A stretch of DNA of 64,000 nucleotides from Theocolax elegans (Eukaryota; Arthropoda; Insecta; Hymenoptera; Cerocephalidae), in contig CM047427.1 of assembly GCA_026168455.1 (NCBI GenBank), positions 40,461,346-40,525,345 of the forward strand, written 5' to 3'. Both the position numbers and the translations under genes were made by a program. This document shows, in pieces, positions 55,142-64,000 of this stretch; the stretch's first letter is position 1, and each line of letters begins with the position of its first letter. The notes under the pieces were generated by a model that was not told where the DNA came from, did no database searches, and was given only the letters and a program-made list of their open reading frames with translations.

Positions 55142-55720
55142 CGAGGGCAAGGTCATGCGGGAGTGTAGGTGGGGATCGCGGGAATGCTCGCTGCGGGATT
55201 GGGCTGCCTTACAACAGCTGACGTCCAACCTCCGTTGCCCAAAAGGTCATCGAAAGTCAAAGGTTCGGCTGTGCCATCCACGGGGCATTTGCCCGTATAA
55301 GTAGTATATAGTACTATCGTGACTCCCCCCCTCCGAGTGTATATGCATGTGAGACCTCGGGAATGTGTCCGGGTAAGCCAGTGCCCGAACAGCGGAGCCC
55401 GGGAATTATAGTCTGTCGCAGGCGAGTATCTCGATTCGGTAGACTTCTCCGGACTTCCGCCCGTGTGAATAGAAAATTTTCCTGGCCTGGATGTATTTGC
55501 AGATTGTTATAATTTAAATAAATGTTTATATTTTTATTTTAATTACTCTCGTGTGGTTATTGCGTTCTCCCTGCTCCCGCTGACATTCTAGTTATTTAAT
55601 TTAAATTGCGTCGAGGGAAAGAGGATTGCCCGAATCCTCCGTACTATGCGTCTCGGCAAACTTATTCCTAGTAACAACTTACCGGTATCTTCGAGAAAAA
55701 TTAATAAATTGTATATGCGG
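55142..55720. other. LTR-like or GC-rich flank right of hAT
   Basis: GC-rich sequence with CCCGGGAATTATAGTCTGTC, an AATAAA at about 55520 and an AT-rich tract, an arrangement typical of an LTR R-U5 region. It is the continuation of the sequence interrupted at 51646. No second LTR or internal coding region is seen, so a solo LTR is only a suggestion. Confidence 0.3.
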
Positions 55721-55888
55721 TATAGAGCAACGTAGCCCAGCGGTTATTAATAATATTCGTTACATATTAAATTAATCCGGGTTTGCAAATACAAACTCCG
55801 TCCCGTAGCGTATCAATCAGATACTCTCCGACTTGAGCTATTATACTCTCGTATGTGAGTAGATTTAATATGTATATATTGGATACAA

Positions 55889-56174
55889 GTATATAGGCTA
55901 TTTCACGTCAAATGGTATGATGAAATTTTTGAGAACAGGCTGGATATATCTTCCAAAAAATAGAAAAAAATTTTTAGGTATTAAAAATAATTTAACTAAA
56001 AGTTATTACACCATAAAAAATGGAAATTTTTCAATTATTAAAAAAATTGCTATTTTCACAGACATTTATTTCAAAATCTATTGATTTGAAATATAAGAAA
56101 AAATTTATTAAAAAAATAGGCGACCACAATTTAAAATTTTCATCTAATCACTTAACGTGAAATAGCCCATATAT
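55889..56174. mobile_element. MITE, family GGCTATTTCACGT, complete copy
   Basis: Both ends carry GGCTATTTCACGT(C/T)AA in inverted orientation followed by ATGATGAAA-like and AAAATTTT words. The length is about 286 bp and the flanks are ATAT-rich on both sides. The interior matches the copy ending at 39095. Non-coding. Confidence 0.8.
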
Positions 56175-56566
56175 ATATGTGATAGTAATGTCCATTGACT
56201 CTGCAACTTATAAAATAATATTTTGTATCCTTCTAACGTTATCTGACAAATTTATATTGTTATCTAACTCTTACGTCAAGGACGTGCTGGTAAGGTATAT
56301 TTTGAAGAGTCATATATTTTGCAAATAACATTTAATGTTTTACTGTTGTAATTAAATGTCGCAGCGGGTTGTTAATTTAATATAATTTCTTTTTATTTAT
56401 GAAAGTGTTATCTTAATTTTTCTTTCAGATATCTGTTTTAAATTCTATTAAAATTTATTGTTTTAATGAATATAATTTATGAAAAAAACTTACTTCAAAT
56501 TTATAAATGAATATTTTATAACAAGTATATCGAACCATTAAAAAAAACTAGACATTTTTCTTTCCT

Positions 56567-56840
56567 CGTCCACTATGGTTGCTGGAATTTTCCGGAAAGC
56601 AGCCTTTCGAAAATTTGGAAATTAAAAATTTAAAAAAAATTAGACGTTTCGATCACAGCTCTCCAGTATTGGTCATCCTCAATGAGGTATTGGAGACCTT
56701 CCTCAAACGCCTTGTCGCAAGATGCGATACCAGCTAGATGTATCTGCTATTCTAACTACTAAATACAATTTAATTTTTGTTTTGCTTTGAAGTCTTAAAT
56801 TTGATATTTTTTTTTTTTTGTTATTTAACGTCGCTCTATT
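56567..56840 (-). repeat. Retroelement-like 3' remnant with GATCGAAACGTC motif
   Basis: The minus strand shows CCTCATTGAGGATGACCAAT, then CTGGAGAGCTGTGATCGAAAC. A hairpin next to a TCGAAACGT word is common in termini of Penelope-like and related insect elements. No coding region remains. The element class is a weak inference. Confidence 0.3.
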
Positions 56841-56984
56841 TATGCTGCCAGGGCTAATCAGCGACGGAGGTGAACGGTGTGTCTGTAAACAAAGCACATG
56901 TAGTTGAAACAGAGGTGCTTGTGTCCATCGGAAGGTATCATCGGTCACTGTAATTGGTCTAATAATTACAGTTTCCTGTCCTCC

Positions 56985-57247
56985 CGATGGAACCACCGCG
57001 ATCCTCTTTACATCTTCGCGTCCCTAACGTTCCCTATAATTCAGATGCCCGTGCCTCTCGTGCACTGACAAGTGCACGAAACGCACGCGCATCTGAACTG
57101 GCGTCACATTATAGTGACACGCCGAGCCACTGAGTCGCGGTGTTCGACAAATGCACATGAAAAAATTTTCAGAGGTACACGTCTGGGATCGAACCTACGA
57201 CCCTCGGTGTGAGAGTCAGGAGCTCTACCCATGAGCCACCGCGGCTC
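56985..57247 (-). mobile_element. tRNA-headed SINE candidate
   Basis: On the minus strand the unit starts GAGCCGCGGTGGCTCATGGG (A-box TGGCTCATGGG) and has a perfect B box GGTTCGATCCC about 35 nt on. A body containing a GTGCACTTGTCAGTGCAC hairpin and a TCAGATGCGCGTGCG...CACGGGCATCTGA stem follows. The tRNA-like fold is poor outside the boxes. The head-plus-unrelated-body layout fits a SINE transcribed by RNA polymerase III. The end near 56985 is approximate. Confidence 0.5.
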
Positions 57248-57730
57248 TAAAATTTGATATTAACTTATTCTCTCTTGTTTTGTCATTAGCTTCTTTGATT
57301 ATACATATGTTAGATATATTATTAGGTATACCGTTATATTTAGTTTTTAATTTTTTAATACTTACACTTGATTTATCAACTATCGACGCAATTTTATTAT
57401 ATTTTATTTTGAATATTTTATTTATATAGTGTATTTTCGTTTGAATGATATTTGCTGGAAATCGTTATTATGGAAGCGTTATTATTACTAATATTGTTTT
57501 CTCGGTATAGTTTTTTGTCACATACTTTTCCTCTGTGTGTGTTTTTGTCAAGTCTTCACTATTTATTTTATTTTTTTATTTTTATACAATTTATTATTTT
57601 GGTTTTTCATATAAATCAAAGGGCGCGTAAGCCATATATACAGCTAACTCAGTCCTCATATTTTTCATTTCATAACCGTTTATATTATAGACTATTTATT
57701 TTCATGAAATCTATGAAACATTACTTTGTC
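57248..57730. other. AT-rich DNA, no supported gene
   Basis: A plus-strand open frame 57452-57751 encodes a phenylalanine/leucine-rich peptide, as expected from T-rich DNA. No start context, homology or codon pattern supports it. Confidence 0.4.
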
Positions 57731-58010
57731 TATTTATTTATCTTCTGTTAATATCCAATTTTGTCCGAATTCATTCACGCATAATTAAGAAAGTCGCGAT
57801 AAAGAAATTGGATGTTGATTTCCGTTATTCGATTTTTGTCTTCTCCGTTTTTATATATATAGTCTACTCGAATCAAAAAGAGATAGCAATAGTATGTAAA
57901 ATCCATAAGATAGAAAGAGATACAATGCTTTCCAGTCCGTGAGAGAACGCGGACAGAAGTAAAAACATATAGAAGTAGTTGACACGTGGCCGTGAGAGGG
58001 AGCTAGTTTT
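57731..58010. repeat. Dispersed repeat, copy 2 (partner at 39591-39835)
   Basis: Same ordered words as at 39591-39835, with an extra segment of about 60 bp (around 57860-57930, near AGTCTACTCGAATCAAAAAG). Element type unknown. Confidence 0.7.
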
Positions 58011-58196
58011 TTATTTTGTGTGAAAAGTTATGAATTGCAATTATTTATTTACGTAATTATTTCCAACACCTCACATTATTCCGTTTCAGTATTTTTTATT
58101 GTACTGCAATCGCAGATACTATTGCAAGATAAGGACTTCATAGTCGCTCTTAACGTATACCAGCATGTCAACCTTTGACTTCTCGACGAAAGAAAG

Positions 58197-58198
58197 AG

Positions 58199-58244
<46 letters not shown>
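58197..58244. repeat. (GT)n-(GA)n microsatellite
   Basis: A short GTGTGTGTGAG run passes into a pure (GA)n tract. No LINE copy adjoins this tract, in contrast to the (GA)n blocks at 27-38 kb. Confidence 0.95.
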
Positions 58245-58245
<1 letters not shown>

Positions 58246-58795
58246 AACATTGATAAAATTCTTACCATGAAAACAATGTTTTCATTTTCATGCAAGTGAT
58301 GGTATAACTTTTTTTTAATTTTAAAGTATAATGTTATAAAAATTGTACAAAAAATAAATGTATATTATTACATTATTTTAATTATATTTATTATATTATG
58401 ATTTCATTTTATTTACATAATTTTATGTGTTTGCTTTAAGTTTTATATTATTTAAAGGGACTTATGCTTGTGTTTTTATAATGAATACCTCATCATATCT
58501 CAATGTTTTCCACATTGACCAAAATAATTTAAAAAACAATATATTATAATTAAGTGGATGCTTTATCGTTCTTTATCCTAATTAAAATTACTAAATAATA
58601 ATTTTATCTTCTATATAAAGCCAATATATGTGTTCAATACTTTGCCAAGTACATAATATTTAATAATTATATGGACTATAACACATATAGAATGATATTC
58701 TTTCCAACGTTAAGTGAAATGATTGCTTAATAGTTATATATACTGACTTAAATAATTTAAAAGAATGTTGATAAGTTGTTGTTCTCTTTACTTAT
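58245..58795. other. AT-rich DNA, nothing recognised
   Basis: No coding, tandem or inverted-repeat signal could be supported. Confidence 0.4.
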
Positions 58796-59500
58796 ATATT
58801 TATTGAATCTCTTTTTTATTTTATTTAAAGAGCATAAAAAAGAGAATAATTACTTTTTTATTAGTTAATTATGCAGAAATTAATTTTGCACAAATGAATT
58901 ATTATTATTCTATAGAATTTTTTATCTACTGATGTAAAGCACGGGAAGGATAGACATTGTTTATTTAAAAAGAAAAAAAAGAAGTTTCCTTTTTATCAGT
59001 TTTATGGAAATTAATAAAAACTTTTAGTGGAGTTTAAGCAAAATATATAAAAGTTTAATTAAAAAAAATACAATGTATTACATGGTAAAAAATACTTGTC
59101 GATTATTCCGCTTTGATTTCAGTACTTTCTATTGCAGAAACTTTTTATGGAGTTTAAGCAAAATATATAAATTTTAATTAAAATGCAATGTATGGTATCG
59201 TAAAAAATACTTGTCGATTATTCCGCTTCGATTTCAGTACTTTCTATTGCAGAAACTTTTAATGGAGTTTGAACAAAAAAAATATATAAATATTTAATTA
59301 AAGATACTTGTTGCTTATGTCGATTTGATTTCAGTATTTTCTATTGCAGAAACTCTATGAAGTTTAAGCAAAATATAAGTAGAAATAGGATGGGAGTAAG
59401 AAATAAAGATGTTTTTATCAGATAACACTTATAAAAGTGTTATTGGAAACCATACTTGCGAATGTTGACACCTTCGTGGAAGGTGTTTTATATAAAGTAC
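58796..59500. repeat. Solo arm of the third foldback family
   Basis: Matches the right arm of 44368-46374 in the same orientation: TTATTTAAAGAGCATAAAAA, TTAATTTTGCACAAATGAA, and then three or four tandem units of about 115 bp around ATACTTGTCGATTATTCCGC and GATTTCAGTACTTTCTATTG. It ends ATTGGAAACCATACTTGCGA followed by the hairpin ACACCTTCGTGGAAGGTGT. No inverted partner lies nearby. Confidence 0.8.
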
Positions 59501-59619
59501 TGTCTAAAGGCACAAATTTTATGTGGAATATTTAATAATGAATAATAAAATTACTGAAAGTGAAACTCTAATAAATATATAAATTGTAAATACATTTAAT
59601 ATTAAACTATAATAGTGTT

Positions 59620-60425
59620 TAAATCAATTTTGTGGTATTTACAATATTTTTCATTTTTTCAACATTTTTACCAACTGTTTTGGAATAAAAGCAATCAAAA
59701 AATTTTAATTAAGTTTTTTTCTTACTTATTTTATACATTTAAAGTTGTGTACAAATGTATACAAGAAATTGAAAATTCACCGACACTTGTAAAATCGTCA
59801 GATTCAATTTTGACCTTATACTTATTCTAATTGTTTTAATGTTAATTTAATTACATTAAACAATTAAGTTTAACGTAATATACATTATAAACACTTAACA
59901 ATAAGTATTTGAATTTTGTTTGTTTTTGCAAGGTTTTACATTTTTCAACAACTTTTACCAACAGTTTTTGAAAAATAAGCATTCAATAATTTTTATTTAA
60001 TTTTTTTCTTACTTATTTTTCACATTGTAAGTTGTGTGCAAAATTTTAGACCTCTATGTGCACCAGAAGTTGAACAATTATGACCCACCCAAAAAAACAC
60101 CGATCATGGAAAACTCGACAGAATCAATTTTTGACATTATACTTATTCTAATTGTTTTAATGTTAATAGTGTAATATACATTATAAACACTTAACAATAA
60201 GTATTTAATTGAATTTTATGTGTTTTTGCAAGGTTTTACATTTTTCAACAACTTTTACCAACAGATTTTGAAAATAAGCAATCAATAATTTTTATTTAAT
60301 TTCTTTATTCTTACTTATTTTTCACATTATAAGTTGTGTGCATAATTTTAGACCTCTATGTGCACTAGAAGTTGAAAAATTATGACACACCCAAAAAAAC
60401 ACCGATCATGGAAAACTCGACATTA
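59620..60425. repeat. Tandem repeat, ~300-bp period, about 2.7 copies
   Basis: The phrase TTTTTGCAAGGTTTTACATT recurs at about 59922 and 60222 (period 300), and a diverged earlier copy begins near 59630. Other shared words are CTTATTCTAATTGTTTTAAT, AGACCTCTATGTGCAC and ACACCGATCATGGAAAACTC. The last two copies are the most alike. Confidence 0.85.
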
Positions 60426-60683
60426 TTACTATTTCTTACATATGCTAAGTGAAATAGCAGTTATACCTGCATGTCACTTAATGTGCGTACTTTGTTTATT
60501 TTATGCTGAACATTCCACGGCCCCGTGGTTTACAAGAATTATCTAATAACTCACTCGGAATCCAGCTAGCCCAGACCGTGAGAGAGGAGTACGAACTCCT
60601 ATGATAGACACGCACACGCACAAAATAACTGTCCCTGTAGCAGTCTTCCGCACAATAATTTATCCATTCCTTGATCTGAATTC

Positions 60684-61110
60684 TTGTATATTCTATGGAG
60701 GTCCTATGTTGCATCCTTCCCAGTATGTCCTGGAGAAGCTAATCATATATTTTATAAGTGTAGTATAGTCCAGGCAGCATACGACAGGTGCGTAGAAAGG
60801 AGTCAAGTCGTATCCAGCCTTGTTGAAAGAAGTGATGGTCCTCCACTGTTGCAGAACCTCCTTCGAATACCTGCAAGAATACTAATAAGTAATAGTGCAT
60901 ACATATCAGAGATGAGGAAACCAGTAAGTTGTTCAAACTTAGTTGCAGGTATGGAGAAGGAAATGTAAAGTGAGGTTAGGATGGAACTTCTACAACATAA
61001 AAAAATCAAAGAAGGAAGCCTTATTATTAGTTCTATTACCTGTTCTATTTAAGCTCGACTACAAAGTTAAGAGGAAGAAATTGGCTCAGGAACCTAGTGA
61101 GAAGAAATGA
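60684..61110 (+). pseudogene. Possible LINE C-terminal remnant (CCHC-like, very degenerate)
   Basis: A plus-strand frame reads FPVCPGEANHIFYKCS, resembling the C-terminal Cys/His motif (C...GE..HIF..C) after the RT domain in I/R1-type LINEs. Downstream frames are full of stops. No RT motif is seen nearby, so this is weak. Confidence 0.3.
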
Positions 61111-61905
61111 ACTGTGCGAAGATCTGGTGCAGTGTTAATATCGTCGTCCTGCATACCGCACCTGAAACACAAGAACTCGGGCGATCTCGATCGATTTAAA
61201 CTAAATAGTAATATGTCGGCGGGAGCGGGCAGAACACAATATTTTAATAATCAACAAAGATAGCCATCCTGGCCTTGTACCGCGACAATAACTTTCGATC
61301 GCGCGGTTGGAAATCCCGGGAAGTCTGCTGGATCGAGATCCTCGCCTGCGACATACTATATTTCCCAAAACTTGCTATCCGGATACCGGCGTACCCGAAC
61401 ACACTCCCGAGTAACTTACTCATACTCTCGAGAGGGGGGGGGGGGAGAGTCACGGTAATATGAAGGGAACTTACCGGTCGACGCCCCGAAGATGGCCTAG
61501 ACGATCTCGGTCCCGGTGGTCTCCTGGGCAGTCCGCGTCCACTCTCGAGCAGGACCCCATGCTTAAACTTCAAACACTTAGTCACTCGTGGATAAACTCT
61601 CACACATGTAACCACGAGGATGTTCCCGGGTGCCGTCGGTCTACACGCTTTACGCGTCTTGAAATGAAATAAACAAGTGTGCTCAATTGGCCTTGACATA
61701 CCAAAGGCTCCGATGGCTTACAATTTTCGAGAATTTAAATATTCTATTCGTCGAGAATCGATTGTATGACGATTTCCGTCACAAACGAGTGTACTAAAAC
61801 ACCTAATATCTTACATCCCACCTCAAGAGAATCATACATACCCTCTTTACAACACCGGCTAATTAATATTTTCTTTCTTCTCTTTTTGTTATTTCACTTT
61901 TCTTT
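61111..61905. other. GC-rich non-coding region with a poly-G run
   Basis: Contains about 15 consecutive G near 61434-61448 and CpG-rich sequence (61270-61640). Open frames of 60-150 codons on both strands show no homology and coincide with the CpG-rich part. It may be a decayed LTR; nothing firm can be said. Confidence 0.35.
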
Positions 61906-62339
61906 TAACCTTTAGACCGCCGGGATTTTGAAAAAACGAAAATTCAATTTTCTTATAGAAAAGTGTTCTGAGGCCTAATAGGTAGAACCTTTTTGAGGGT
62001 GGATGTTTGCGAGTCAGGTGTGCGCGCCATATGGCGCACCCCGGCGGCCTATAGTATGACACAATGTTAAAATTTTCAAAAGTTCAGAATTTCACCAATA
62101 AACCGTGAAATTCAGTGAAAACTTGAGGCCAGGGGTTTCTGAGGCCGCTGATCACGAATATGAGGTCAAATTTTGAAAATTCACCCCTCTCCAGGGGCGA
62201 CTATTCCCCCCACAATCACCGCAATTTTTTTGAAATTAAACAATACATCGAAATTCAGTGAAAACTTGATGCAGAGGGCTTATATATGTTTAGACCTTCT
62301 CTTGGTATAACCCAGGACTAATAACGTGGACATGGAAGG

Positions 62340-62490
62340 TTGGCTGATCCCTTGTGTGTGTGTGGGTGATGGTGCGTGTATAGGTGGATGTGTGTGCGTT
62401 TACAAGTAGATGTGCACGTGTGTGTGTGAGTACGTGGGTATGAATGTATATGTGAGTGAATATGTGGGTGTACGTGTGTAGGTATGCATG
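62340..62490. repeat. (GT)n-rich microsatellite region
   Basis: Interrupted GTGTGTGTG runs mixed with TATGTGGGTGTACGTG words, located in the 3' flank of the piggyBac-like transposase remnant. An antisense His/Thr-rich open frame here is an artefact of the repeat. Confidence 0.85.
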
Positions 62491-62539
62491 AATGACCATA
62501 TATATATTATGGGCAACTTGTACCTCTCCTTTATTGAGG

Positions 62540-63483
62540 CGCATATCTAATTTTGGTAATCCCTTCCTATTTTTTTGCGGTACCGCATAGACCTGTATCT
62601 TTTTCGTGTAGGAATTCTGTCAAAAAGGGAGAATTATACCAATTGTCTGTATAAACAATGTGACCTATGTGAAAATATGGCTTTAGAAAATGAGCCAGAA
62701 TATCACCATAAGTACCTAGGTCAAAACGTTCATATTCAGTATTTTTACCTGTATAGATAATAAAATCTAAAATATATCCAGTTTCACACTCAACAATTTC
62801 AAATATTTTTATACCAAATTGATGTCGTTTTAGGGGTAAATATTGTTTAAAAGATAGCCGCCCTTTGCATAGTCAAGACTTTCATGGATGCATAAATTTT
62901 GTCCTAGATCTACATCACTTGAAAACTTCGTTTTCAAATAATCTATAACAGTCTTCTATTTCCGCAGCGGGTGTGTGCTTGAATTGTTTTGGTCTTCACA
63001 ATGTGCGAAACGGAGTATTTGGTGATTACAAGTCATCGTTTGATGAAATATTGGTGTAGCTAATATTGGGTTAGTGCTCCAATAATCTTTAAGACAGCCT
63101 TTCCGAATGTGACTCATAAGAATAGTCAAAGCAAAAAATTTTGGAAGCTCATCTGGTGTAACATCTGATCATTTTACCATTTTAACCCGAATCGTTTCTG
63201 TGCATATCAATGTAAGAAGGTAATCATCAAAAAAATACTTGAAATAATGAACAGGGTCATTTCCATGAAGTTGTATACCCTCCCGAATACCAGTTCTAGA
63301 AGTAAACAGTTTGATTGAAGGAACAAAATAATTGTCGTAGTCACCTTGTCCAGGGATGTATTCTGAATCACCATTATCAAAGTCAGAAATTTGGACGTCA
63401 GTATCAGAGTTCGCCTCACTTGATTCAGACTCTCCACTACTATACATATCATATTCATTATTGACATTTGCCATTTTTGAACA
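62540..63483 (-). pseudogene. piggyBac-type (DDE_Tnp_1_7) transposase, stops and frameshifts
   Basis: The N-terminal frame starts MANVNNEYDMYSSGESESS at 63483, an acidic Ser-rich leader usual in these proteins. It continues with DPVHYFKYFFDDYLLTLICT, then after a stop TPDELPKFFALTILM, KDYWSTNPI, FHQTM and ILRFAHCED. Later blocks read DLGQNLCIHESL, RHQFGIK, CETGYILDF, YTDNWYNSPFL and HEKDTGLCGT. In active piggyBac proteins the LCIDES-type block supplies a catalytic aspartate; here it reads IHES, so that residue is changed. At least four stops or shifts are present. Confidence 0.8.
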
Positions 63484-63551
63484 AATTCTTTTGTCGAGAT
63501 AAAAATGCAAGTAAAACGGAGGAAAATGTCTTCTATACAGTTTCTCAACAT

Positions 63552-63905
63552 ATCAAGTCAGAAACAAGTCAGAAACCTCGAAAAATTAGTTCAGCAAACA
63601 CATCAAAGCCGCTGTTTTGCTAAAAATATATTATGATTGTTGAACCAAATATTTTCCCTCACAGATGCACGCGACTTTATTGCTTTCTCTATTCTATTAT
63701 ATATAATACGTTTATTGTTATTTTTCTGTGTCAGTCATTACATACACATGCATATATATCGCTGTGTACCCGTATTTTTTATAAATAAAATATTTTGCAG
63801 TACAGTAGATATTATATATAATATCTTAGCACATACGTACACACAAAATATATACATATTTATATGTATATAATATATAAATATAAATGTATATATATAT
63901 ATATA
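63552..63905. other. AT-rich DNA, nothing recognised
   Basis: Ends in a (TA)n-rich run (63860-63905) directly before a MITE end. A short T-rich open frame (63637-63873) has no support. Confidence 0.4.
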
Positions 63906-64000
63906 CATGGGTTACTCCACGTCAAGTGGTCCGATTAAAATTTTAAAATGCACCAACTTTGGGTACACATTGCAAATGTTTTTCAGAATACAGAAAAAAA
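63906..64000 (+). repeat. MITE-like repeat, second copy of the 39868 family, cut by the window edge
   Basis: Begins GGGTTACTCCACGTCAAGTG and matches 39874-39960 almost base for base (GTGGTCCGAT, AAAATTTTAAAATGCACCAA, GCAAATGTTTTTCAGAATAC). It continues beyond the window. Confidence 0.8.

Larger units (their letters stand above)
61906..63500 (-). mobile_element. piggyBac-like element, degraded
   Basis: TTAACCTTTAGACCGCCGGG at 61906-61925 looks like the TTAA target plus the end of a piggyBac-type terminal repeat. A CCCCGGCGG word and a TGCGC-GCCATATGG-CGCA palindrome lie about 120 bp inside (62017-62050), similar to subterminal repeats of this group. The transposase remnant runs on the minus strand from 63483 to about 62540. 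The right terminal repeat was not found, so the element is probably truncated there. Confidence 0.65.

Noticed and set aside
56640..56700. Hammerhead ribozyme near a GATCGAAACGTC motif
   Set aside because: The CUGANGA core is not matched (TTGAGGA) and the three stems cannot be formed convincingly.
57452..57751. 99-codon frame resembling a membrane protein
   Set aside because: The hydrophobicity follows from T-rich composition; no homologue or gene context.
61244..61699. 151-codon minus-strand frame
   Set aside because: It passes through a poly-G run and CpG-rich DNA, has overlapping frames on the other strand, and matches no family I know.

Overview
The window is AT-rich insect nuclear DNA, most likely Hymenoptera and plausibly ant. 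This is inferred from the low GC content, spliceosomal GT-AG introns, animal-type gene fragments (mLST8, a gamma-tubulin complex component) and the mix of transposons (CR1-like LINEs, Ty3/gypsy, Helitron, hAT, piggyBac, Penelope-like, long foldback elements). No sequence comparison could be run, so the taxon is inference. There is no bacterial-style gene organisation. Almost all coding sequence belongs to decayed mobile elements, and host genes survive only as fragments.

Layout. 0.4-2.4 kb: a truncated Penelope-like element and the gag-like ORF1 of a LINE, both minus. 3.1-3.7 kb: a 63-bp tandem array and a tRNA-like sequence. 4.1-11.3 kb: two oppositely oriented Helitron pieces separated by duplicated and palindromic DNA, including a zero-loop 120-bp hairpin. 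11.3-18.1 kb: a 3'-truncated Ty3/gypsy element (minus) with gag, protease, RT and a probable 5' LTR, carrying a foldback element. 18.18-18.54 kb: five tandem ~77-nt units that each fold into the same hairpin with compensatory base changes, which is the strongest candidate for an undescribed structured RNA. 19.8-21.6 kb: a second, larger foldback element. 21.9-38.1 kb: four LINE copies, all minus, each bounded by (GA)n microsatellite.

38-44 kb: MITE-like repeats, a lysine-rich split gene interrupted by a 904-bp insertion with a 14-bp target duplication, and a chimeric pseudogene joining gamma-tubulin complex component 3-like exons to the C-terminal half of mLST8. 44.4-46.4 kb: a third long inverted-repeat element. 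47.6 kb: an X-box plus CCAAT motifs. 48.6-49.1 kb: two well-joined terminal exons of an unrecognised host gene. 49.2-51.1 kb: MITEs, including a palindrome with tRNA-like halves. 51.6-55.1 kb: a hAT element with an exact 8-bp target duplication, subterminal repeat arrays and GC-rich interior. 55.9-64 kb: MITE copies, a tRNA-like SINE candidate, a solo arm of the third foldback family, a 300-bp tandem repeat and a dead piggyBac-like transposase.

How the pieces work together: RT, endonuclease, HUH Rep and DDE proteins would move their own elements, but every such ORF here has stops, frameshifts or truncations. The (GA)n-linked LINE chain and the foldback families with matching 4-bp target duplications show structural rules that may be new.
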